Below, piece by piece: positions 1 through 5,067 of a stretch of 8,005 bases of DNA (position 1 is the first letter of the stretch; each line of letters opens with the position of its first letter). The stretch is from Candidatus Sabulitectum sp. (GTDB lineage: Bacteria > Fermentibacterota > Fermentibacteria > Fermentibacterales > Fermentibacteraceae), in the NCBI GenBank assembly GCA_023145935.1, contig JAGLDB010000079.1, positions 1 through 8,005 on the forward strand. Direction: 5' to 3'. The notes under the pieces were generated by a model. That model made no database searches and was not told the DNA's origin. It saw only the letters and a program-made list of their open reading frames with translations. Position numbers and translations under genes: made by a program.

Positions 1-1254
1 GCAGACTTGTTTTCCATCAGCCTGACTCCTGCGGAAACAAGAATGCTTGTTGATATGCTCTTCAGCCAGCTTAAAGCGGGAGATGTTCTTGCTGAACTTC
101 CAGACTCTCTGCTTACCGAGGTCCTGGAAGATATCGATGACGACAGCATTGCCCGGTTACTAAAAAGACAGGATCCCAACGATGCCCTTCAATTTCTGGC
201 TCAGATAGCTGAGGATCGTCATGATACCATCCTGAAACTTCTTCCTGAAAGCAATCGCTACCGTATTGAACAGCTCATGATCTACCCTGAAGACAGTGCC
301 GGTCAGCTTATGGCTTCCAGTTACATGGTGGTAAGGCCGGAGTTCACTGCCACGGAAGCTGTTGAACAGATAAGAAATCAGAGTGAATCTGTTGATGTTC
401 CCTTCTATGTCTATGTAGCCGATGAAGACAACAGGCTCATGGGTGTGGTTCCTCTCAGAAGGCTTGTGACATGTCCACAGGACACTTCTATTCGAGAACT
501 CATGGTTGATGACCCGTTCACTGTAGGTACTGATGATGATAGTGAAGAAGCTGCTTCCATCGCCCGCAAGTACGACATCATGGCTGTGCCGGTGGTTGAT
601 GATAATCACCACCTCATGGGTGTTATTCCAGGCGATGCTCTTTTTGATGTTATGGAAAAAGAAGCCACTGAAGATATGTACCGTATGGCTGGTCTCTCTG
701 AAGATGACAGTGTTTTTACCCCTGTACCCACTGCATTCAAACAAAGATTCCCATGGATACTGGTAAATCTTGTAACAGCATTTATTGCCTCTACAGTTGT
801 CCGAGCATTTGAAGGAACTATTTCACAGTTCGCTACACTGGCTGCATTCATGCCTGTAGTTGCCGGTATGGGCGGCAACATAGGTAATCAATCTCTTGTG
901 GTAATAACACGAGGCATTGCCCTTGGTGAACTGGATTTCACAAGTGCTAAGAAAGCATTATTCAAAGAGTCCACCCTTGGCCTTCTTCTGGGCCTGGTAG
1001 CAGGTACGGTTGCGGCATTTGTTGCGTACACAACCGCAAGTGATCCTTCCATGTCCATGTCTCTGGGCATTGTGATATTCACCTCTATAGTTGCCAATAT
1101 GGCCCTTGCCGGTCTTCTTGGCGCAGGAATACCTCTAACGCTGAGAGCTCTGGGAAGAGATCCTGCACTGGGAAGCAACATTCTTCTCACAGCCTGCACT
1201 GATTCGCTGGGGTATCTTCTTCTTCTTGGCCTGGCAATGAAGATAATGACGTGA
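1..1254 (+). CDS. mgtE: Magnesium transporter MgtE, 5' end cut by the window edge
   Basis: MgtE is a homodimeric inner-membrane Mg2+ channel gated by cytoplasmic Mg2+ (family knowledge). Counting residues from a TTG at position 7, the end of the helical N domain is followed by the boundary motif YPEDSAG at 93-99. Two CBS domains lie at about 103-160 and 166-220, then a plug helix, then a five-helix membrane domain from about 248 to 415. The pore-family signature MGGNIGNQS is at 288-296. The Asp of ACTDSLG (D399) matches the Mg2+-binding pore aspartate of Thermus MgtE. Family members are about 450 residues, and the N domain here is about 35 residues short. The frame is open back to base 1, so the true start is almost certainly upstream and the TTG at 7 is not credible. 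The many Asp/Glu of the N and CBS domains fit Mg2+ sensing. The stop overlaps the glgB start by 4 bp, suggesting one mRNA. Confidence 0.95.
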   Translation, partial: ADLFSISLTPAETRMLVDMLFSQLKAGDVLAELPDSLLTEVLEDIDDDSIARLLKRQDPNDALQFLAQIAEDRHDTILKLLPESNRYRIEQLMIYPEDSAGQLMASSYMVVRPEFTATEAVEQIRNQSESVDVPFYVYVADEDNRLMGVVPLRRLVTCPQDTSIRELMVDDPFTVGTDDDSEEAASIARKYDIMAVPVVDDNHHLMGVIPGDALFDVMEKEATEDMYRMAGLSEDDSVFTPVPTAFKQRFPWILVNLVTAFIASTVVRAFEGTISQFATLAAFMPVVAGMGGNIGNQSLVVITRGIALGELDFTSAKKALFKESTLGLLLGLVAGTVAAFVAYTTASDPSMSMSLGIVIFTSIVANMALAGLLGAGIPLTLRALGRDPALGSNILLTACTDSLGYLLLLGLAMKIMT

Positions 1255-3383
1255 AACTCAATCCAACCTCTCAGGAAGTAAACAGGATAATCAATGGCTC
1301 TGCAGCAGATCCCCATTCCATACTGGGAATGCATCAGGCAGATGGCACCATTTCAATTCGAGCCTTCTGTCCGGAAGCGGATTCAATACAGGTAATTCGG
1401 AATGAGAAAGCTCTTGAAATGAAAAAGACCGATCCGCAGGGGTTCTTTGTATGGAATTCTAATGGAAGATCTGATTTCTTTCAGTATGAGCTGAAGATCA
1501 ATATGCCGGACAGTAATTCATGGCAGACCCCTGACCCGTATTCCTTTCTGCCCCAGTTCGGCCAGATGGATCTGTATCTTTTCAACAGCGGCAAACACCT
1601 GGAGCTCCACAGAAAAATGGGTGGAAGAATATGGAAGGTGGGCGATGTAAGCGGAACTCTGTTCACAGTGTGGGCACCCAATGCCCTTGCTGTAAGCACA
1701 GTGGGTTCTTTTAACCACTGGGACAGCAGAAGACATCCCATGAGAAGTCTCGGCACAAGCGGGGTCTGGGAACTGTTCATACCAGGTGTTTCCTGTGGCG
1801 ACTTCTACCGCTACATTATCACTACCCCTGATAGCAGTAAAATTGAAAAATCCGACCCTTATGCAACTGCATTCGAGAAAAGGCCCGGGAACTCCTCAAA
1901 AGTAGAGGATCCTTTCTCGTACCAGTGGTCAGATGAAAAATGGATGGCCGAAAGAAGTAAAAAAAACTGCTTCTCTCAACCTTTGTCCATCTATGAACTC
2001 CATGCTTCTTCATGGACCAGAAAGGGTGATGACTTTCACACCTGGAAAGATCTTGCCAGGTGGCTTATTCCATATGTGAAAAACCTGGGTTTCACACACA
2101 TTGAGCTCCTGCCAATAATGGAACATCCACTGGATGAATCATGGGGTTACCAGGTGACTGGCTTTCTTGCCCCCACCAGCAGAATGGGAACCCCGCAGGA
2201 ATTCTGCGAATTCGTGGATAGCTGTCACAATGCAGGAATCGGGGTTCTTGTTGACTGGCCCCCGGCACACTTTCCTACCGATGAGTGGGCACTCTCGAAG
2301 TATGATGGAACCTGCCTTTACGAACACGAAGATCCCAAAAAGGGATACCACCCCGACTGGAATACACTGATATTCAACTATGGAAGGAACGAGGTAAGAA
2401 ACTTTCTTTTTGCCAGTGCATTTCAGTGGCTGGACACATTTCATGCTGATGGAATAAGAGTAGATGCTGTGGCATCAATGCTCTATCTTGATTATTCCAG
2501 AAAAGATGGAGAGTGGATCCCAAATCAATACGGAGGCAGGGAGAACATTGAAGCTGTGGAGTTCCTGAAAGAACTGAACCACTATGCTGGGTCATTGTTT
2601 CCAGGGGCGCTCATGATAGCCGAAGAGAGCACAGACTGGCCGGGCGTTACACAGCCACCGGAACAGGGCGGCCTTGGTTTTCACTTCAAGTGGAACATGG
2701 GCTGGATGAATGACACCCTGGAGTTTTTCAAAGCAGATCCGATTTTCAGAAAACACATGCTGAACAAAATAACCTTCAGTGCAGTGTACGCATGGAGCGA
2801 AAACTACATTCTTCCTCTCTCTCATGATGAAGTTGTTCACGGCAAAAGATCATTGCTTAGTAAAATGCCCGGCAGCAAAGAGGAAAAAGAGGCAAACCTC
2901 AGGCTTCTTCTATGCTATCAGTGGTTCTTTCCAGGAAAACAGCTTCTTTTCATGGGCGGCGAGAGAGCCCAGGAAGCAGAGTGGAACCCCGGCATCAGCC
3001 TTCCTGAAGGCAGTGATAAGATGAAGGAATTTACAGCTTCACTTAACACATTCTACAAAGAACATCCTCAATTCTTTGGAAGTGACTGTAATGGAGACAG
3101 CTTCCAGTGGGTAGACTTCTCAGACACCGATTCCACCATTGTCTCATTCCTCAGAAAAACAGAAAACCATTCTCCCATGCTGTGCATTTTCAATATGACC
3201 CCCATGAAGAGACAGAACTACAGAATTGGCGTACCGGTAGAGGGCACCTGGAAACTGGTTTTCAACAGCACACTGCCGTTTGATGAAGCTGCTGCATCAA
3301 AGCCAATTCCATTGCATGGCTTCGATCGCTCAATAGAAGTAACCCTTCACCCCCTCTGTTGTTCAGTGTACGCTTTCCAGTAA
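1251..3383 (+). CDS. glgB: 1,4-alpha-glucan branching enzyme GlgB
   Basis: Cytoplasmic GH13 enzyme that cuts alpha-1,4-glucan chains and rejoins them as alpha-1,6 branches in glycogen synthesis. The 710 residues hold two N-terminal CBM48-like modules (about 15-105 and 124-215), the catalytic barrel (about 246-600, opening with SIYELHASSW) and a C-terminal beta domain. The nucleophile D405 is in DGIRVDAVASM, the acid/base E458 in MIAEES, and D526 in LPLSHDEVVHG. D335, H340, R403 and H525 are also present. All seven carry the E. coli GlgB numbers, so the barrel aligns without net gaps and the enzyme should be active. The protein is about 18 residues shorter than E. coli GlgB; the loss lies after W578, where the usual SLDW segment is shortened, and in the C-terminal domain. 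Local oddities are DWPPAHF for DWVPxHF and GGERAQ where GGEFxQ or GNEFAQ is usual. The GTG start is chosen from the family N-terminus and the 4-bp overlap with mgtE; no strong Shine-Dalgarno is seen, which suits translational coupling. Confidence 0.97.
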   Translation: MKLNPTSQEVNRIINGSAADPHSILGMHQADGTISIRAFCPEADSIQVIRNEKALEMKKTDPQGFFVWNSNGRSDFFQYELKINMPDSNSWQTPDPYSFLPQFGQMDLYLFNSGKHLELHRKMGGRIWKVGDVSGTLFTVWAPNALAVSTVGSFNHWDSRRHPMRSLGTSGVWELFIPGVSCGDFYRYIITTPDSSKIEKSDPYATAFEKRPGNSSKVEDPFSYQWSDEKWMAERSKKNCFSQPLSIYELHASSWTRKGDDFHTWKDLARWLIPYVKNLGFTHIELLPIMEHPLDESWGYQVTGFLAPTSRMGTPQEFCEFVDSCHNAGIGVLVDWPPAHFPTDEWALSKYDGTCLYEHEDPKKGYHPDWNTLIFNYGRNEVRNFLFASAFQWLDTFHADGIRVDAVASMLYLDYSRKDGEWIPNQYGGRENIEAVEFLKELNHYAGSLFPGALMIAEESTDWPGVTQPPEQGGLGFHFKWNMGWMNDTLEFFKADPIFRKHMLNKITFSAVYAWSENYILPLSHDEVVHGKRSLLSKMPGSKEEKEANLRLLLCYQWFFPGKQLLFMGGERAQEAEWNPGISLPEGSDKMKEFTASLNTFYKEHPQFFGSDCNGDSFQWVDFSDTDSTIVSFLRKTENHSPMLCIFNMTPMKRQNYRIGVPVEGTWKLVFNSTLPFDEAAASKPIPLHGFDRSIEVTLHPLCCSVYAFQ

Positions 3384-3410
3384 ACATATTTCACAAATTC
3401 AATCGGCTAT

Positions 3411-3515
3411 CCGCATTTTTTACGGATATACACTTGTGTCCGCGTTTTTCATGTATTGTACTCGTTTTTCAGAAGATTAGCCATTTATCCTCATTTTTCA
3501 CAAAACAGTTTTTCA
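3411..3515 (+). repeat. Five degenerate T-tract units between glgB and the yjbQ-like gene
   Basis: The gap between glgB and the next gene contains five copies of a short pattern, roughly YCNYR followed by TTTTT and usually CA. T runs begin at 3416, 3445, 3465, 3494 and 3509, so steps are 29, 20, 29 and 15 bp. The first two units share CCGC before the T run, and the last four end in TTTTTCA. The array stops just upstream of a TATAAT box. It could be phased A/T tracts that bend DNA, an AT-rich promoter-activating region, or binding sites for a regulator. Apart from this array, the weak hairpin and the promoter, I see nothing else in the gap. Confidence 0.5.
3423..3449 (+). terminator. Weak terminator-like hairpin after glgB
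   Basis: An imperfect stem pairs CGG (3423-3425) and ACA (3430-3432) with TGT (3437-3439) and CCG (3440-3442). It has a 4-nt bulge on the left arm and a CTTG loop, and a T5 run follows at 3445-3449. It lies 40 bp after the glgB stop, where a terminator is expected. The stem is short and bulged, and its left arm also pairs with an upstream TATCCG, so this is a tentative call. Confidence 0.3.
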
Positions 3516-3529
3516 TAACCCGTTTCTCT

Positions 3530-3535
3530 TATAAT
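3530..3535 (+). promoter_or_regulatory. Probable -10 box (TATAAT) for the yjbQ-like gene cluster
   Basis: A perfect TATAAT sits 22 bp before the ATG at 3558. It would place the transcript start near 3542 and give a short leader that just contains the ribosome binding site. No good TTGACA-like -35 box is found 16-18 bp upstream; that stretch is T-rich, so the promoter may depend on the upstream T tracts or an activator. Confidence 0.5.
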
Positions 3536-3546
3536 GCCTCCATAAG

Positions 3547-3553
3547 AAAGGAG
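3547..3553 (+). promoter_or_regulatory. Strong Shine-Dalgarno AAAGGAG
   Basis: AAAGGAG lies 4 bases before the ATG at 3558 and fixes that start. It is the clearest ribosome binding site in the window and suggests independent, efficient initiation of the first gene in the cluster. Confidence 0.85.
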
Positions 3554-3557
3554 CAAA

Positions 3558-3974
3558 ATGAAAGCACACAGAAAATACCTCTGGTTCAACACTCCGGAGC
3601 GGGTTGGTTTTATCAACATTACCCGCAAGGTGGAAGAAGAACTGCATTCGAGTGGTATACAGGAAGGGCTTTGTCTTGTAAATGCTATGCATATTACAGC
3701 CAGCGTATTCATCAATGACGATGAACCCGGGCTTCACAGCGACTACAAACGATGGCTTGAGGAACTGGCTCCCCATGACCCGACTATGTACAGACACAAT
3801 CTTACCGGAGAGGACAACGGAGATGCGCACCACAAGAGACAGATAATGGGCCGTGAAGTTGTGGTTGCAGTTACAGACGGACAGCTTGATATGGGTCCCT
3901 GGGAACAGATCTTCTACGGAGAGTTCGACGGTCGCAGAAGAAAAAGAGTTATGGTGAAAATAATCGGAGAGTGA
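3558..3974 (+). CDS. YjbQ/UPF0047 family protein (annotated as secondary thiamine-phosphate synthase)
   Basis: A small cytoplasmic protein of 138 residues, the usual family length of 130-140. The family (YjbQ, UPF0047, TIGR00149) is often annotated as a secondary thiamine-phosphate synthase because E. coli YjbQ shows weak activity of that kind; the physiological role is unsettled. Family hallmarks are visible: the HTTA-like motif HITAS (45-49), N53, YRHN (78-81), the acidic stretch GEDNGDAH (84-91), a glycine-rich turn before GPWEQI (113-118), and the C-terminal EFDGRRRKR (122-130) followed by the strand ending IIGE. H45, H80 and H91 are candidate metal or catalytic ligands by family conservation. 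It is the first gene after a probable promoter, and the SIMPL lipoprotein gene starts 10 bp after its stop. No thiamine genes or TPP riboswitch are visible nearby. The family call is secure; the in vivo reaction is not. Confidence 0.93.
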   Translation: MKAHRKYLWFNTPERVGFINITRKVEEELHSSGIQEGLCLVNAMHITASVFINDDEPGLHSDYKRWLEELAPHDPTMYRHNLTGEDNGDAHHKRQIMGREVVVAVTDGQLDMGPWEQIFYGEFDGRRRKRVMVKIIGE

Positions 3975-3984
3975 GGTTGGCAGA

Positions 3985-4701
3985 ATGAGAATACTAGTAG
4001 GCGCAGCAGCTATTGCATTGTTAATCACAGGTTGCGGAGATGTCAGTAACGGGGTTTCCAGCCAGTTATATCCCCCATCGGTTAGTGCCACTGGAGTTGG
4101 CATTGCAACAGGTGTGGCAGATATGGTAGTGATCAATTTCAGTGTGGATGTATCAGACATTGATGCAGGAGCCGCGGTGAACGAAGCTACTGAACTGGCT
4201 GAAGGCGCAATCGCTGCAGCAGTGGCAATCGGCATAAGTGAAGATGATGTAGAGACTGTGGGCTACAGCCTCTATATGGAAGAAGAGTACGACTACAATA
4301 CCTACGAGTATACAGGAGAGAATATCTATCATCTCACCCACTCTTTCACTGTAAGAGTGGATGCCATCGATCAGGCTGGTGATGTTATTGCAGCCCTTGT
4401 AGAAGGCGGAGCAACATCCATTGGCGGAATCAATTTCACCATAAGCAACAGAGATGAACTCATATCTGAAGCCAGAAATCTGGCAATAATCGATGCAAGA
4501 GAAACTGCCGAACAGCTTGCCCTGGGGCTGGGTGTTTCACTGGGAGACCCCATAAGCATCAGCGAATGGGTTGATTACTACGGTGGATACGACTCATACG
4601 GTTACGGCGGCTACGCCGAAGACTCTTACGGTTCACCTTCCATTTCTCCCGGCAACAGCTCTATAACCATGAATGTTACGGTTTCTTATGAGATTGACTG
4701 A
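3985..4701 (+). CDS. SIMPL-domain (DUF541) lipoprotein
   Basis: A predicted exported lipoprotein of 238 residues. The N-terminus has one Arg, a hydrophobic core and a lipobox LITGC with the lipidated Cys at 17, so it should be anchored in a membrane facing the periplasm or outside. The SIMPL/DUF541 domain (BP26/OMP28 type) spans about 32-194. It starts with the strand SVSATGVG, carries EDDVETVGYSLY near 86-97 and FTVRVDAIDQAGDVI at 121-135, and has the GGINFTIS strand at 147-154, followed by the helix rich in Ala and Glu. The domain's biochemical role is unknown; family members form oligomeric rings or are linked to envelope stress. A Tyr/Gly/Ser-rich segment (198-218, seven Tyr) is inserted before the last beta strand, and a second Tyr cluster lies at 94-115. 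The protein has no lysine and about 36 acidic residues. The start follows GAGG at 3973-3976, 8 nt before the ATG, and only 10 bp separate it from the previous gene, so co-transcription is likely. Confidence 0.88.
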   Translation: MRILVGAAAIALLITGCGDVSNGVSSQLYPPSVSATGVGIATGVADMVVINFSVDVSDIDAGAAVNEATELAEGAIAAAVAIGISEDDVETVGYSLYMEEEYDYNTYEYTGENIYHLTHSFTVRVDAIDQAGDVIAALVEGGATSIGGINFTISNRDELISEARNLAIIDARETAEQLALGLGVSLGDPISISEWVDYYGGYDSYGYGGYAEDSYGSPSISPGNSSITMNVTVSYEID

Positions 4702-4704
4702 CCG

Positions 4705-5001
4705 ATGTTTCTAACACTTATACTTCTGGCGGGGTTCTTTACAACCCCGCCTGCGGATATGGACTGCACACTGTCAATTCTTAAAGACACTCTCACAGGT
4801 GCTTCGCCCCAGGCTCTGGGAATGTTCTTCGCAGAAATCGGCCTTGAAGCAGCACCAGGTGAGATCCACCTGTGGGACAACAACACTTACTGCGAACTGC
4901 TCATGGAATTCTCTGACCTTGCCCCTGACTCCGGCACCCCTGATTCCCTCTTCCCTCTGCTGGAAGGGCTGCCTCTGGAGCTGCTGGCTACAGATCAATA
5001 G
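4705..5001 (+). CDS. Small acidic secreted protein, family not recognised
   Basis: A 98-residue protein I do not recognise. It opens with a short signal-peptide-like stretch, uncharged and hydrophobic, with a likely cleavage after PPA (residue 17). The mature part would be about 80 residues with two Cys (C21, C63), about 15 Asp/Glu and a single Lys. It seems to contain a helical first half and a Leu/Pro/Asp-rich tail. The gene starts 3 bp after the SIMPL gene stop with no convincing Shine-Dalgarno, so translation probably depends on coupling. Support for coding comes from the tight spacing, the signal sequence, codon choice like the neighbours (CTG, GAC, TTC) and an acidic bias shared with the flanking exported proteins. 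Codons 8-16 form a strong stem-loop. It could instead be a non-coding spacer carrying that hairpin, but I think coding is more likely. No function is proposed. Confidence 0.62.
   Translation: MFLTLILLAGFFTTPPADMDCTLSILKDTLTGASPQALGMFFAEIGLEAAPGEIHLWDNNTYCELLMEFSDLAPDSGTPDSLFPLLEGLPLELLATDQ
4728..4751 (+). other. Perfect 9-bp GC-rich stem-loop
   Basis: GGCGGGGTT (4728-4736) pairs without mismatch with AACCCCGCC (4743-4751) around a 6-nt loop, CTTTAC. It is the strongest hairpin I found in the window. It begins 23 nt after the A of the ATG at 4705, within the signal-peptide codons. No T run follows, so it is not a standard intrinsic terminator. It could slow translation, stabilise the 3' end of the upstream mRNA or mark a processing site. 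Confidence 0.75.
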
Positions 5002-5031
5002 ACCTGGACAAATCAGCATCAGTGAATCCCC

Positions 5032-5062
5032 TTGAAAAAGTGACAGACATGCCGGTTACTAT
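5032..5062 (+). promoter_or_regulatory. Possible promoter for the lamin-tail gene, implying a leaderless start
   Basis: TTGAAA (5032-5037) and TACTAT (5057-5062) match the -35 and -10 consensus at 5 of 6 and 4 of 6 positions, with a long 19-nt spacer. Transcription would begin close to 5068, the A of the next gene's ATG. There is no Shine-Dalgarno before that ATG, which agrees with a leaderless mRNA. The match is modest and could be chance. Confidence 0.3.
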
Positions 5063-5067
5063 TCAAC

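Noticed and set aside
7..9. TTG as the start of mgtE
   Set aside because: The frame is open to base 1 and the N domain would lack about 35 residues. The real start is almost surely before the window.
160..744. 194-codon open frame on the minus strand inside mgtE
   Set aside because: Antisense to the N and CBS domains of MgtE; no recognisable domain in the translation, and the sense frame is certain.
888..1334. 148-codon minus-strand frame across the mgtE/glgB junction
   Set aside because: Arg-rich shadow of the MgtE membrane domain, with no start context or family features.
3408..3428. TATCCG/CGGATA hairpin as the glgB terminator
   Set aside because: The T run is in the loop and none follows the stem, so it does not fit an intrinsic terminator by itself.
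3513..4235. 240-codon open frame on the minus strand
   Set aside because: It lies antisense across the yjbQ-like gene, with clear family motifs, and the SIMPL gene. Its translation is Ser/Thr/Ala-rich low complexity with no signal or motif.
4856..4872. 6-bp inverted repeat CAGGTG/CACCTG
   Set aside because: Short, inside a coding frame and without a T run; expected by chance at this length.
4799..5035. 78-codon plus-strand frame overlapping the small secreted gene
   Set aside because: Out of frame with the better-supported ORF at 4705, no signal peptide or ribosome site, and an ordinary shadow composition.
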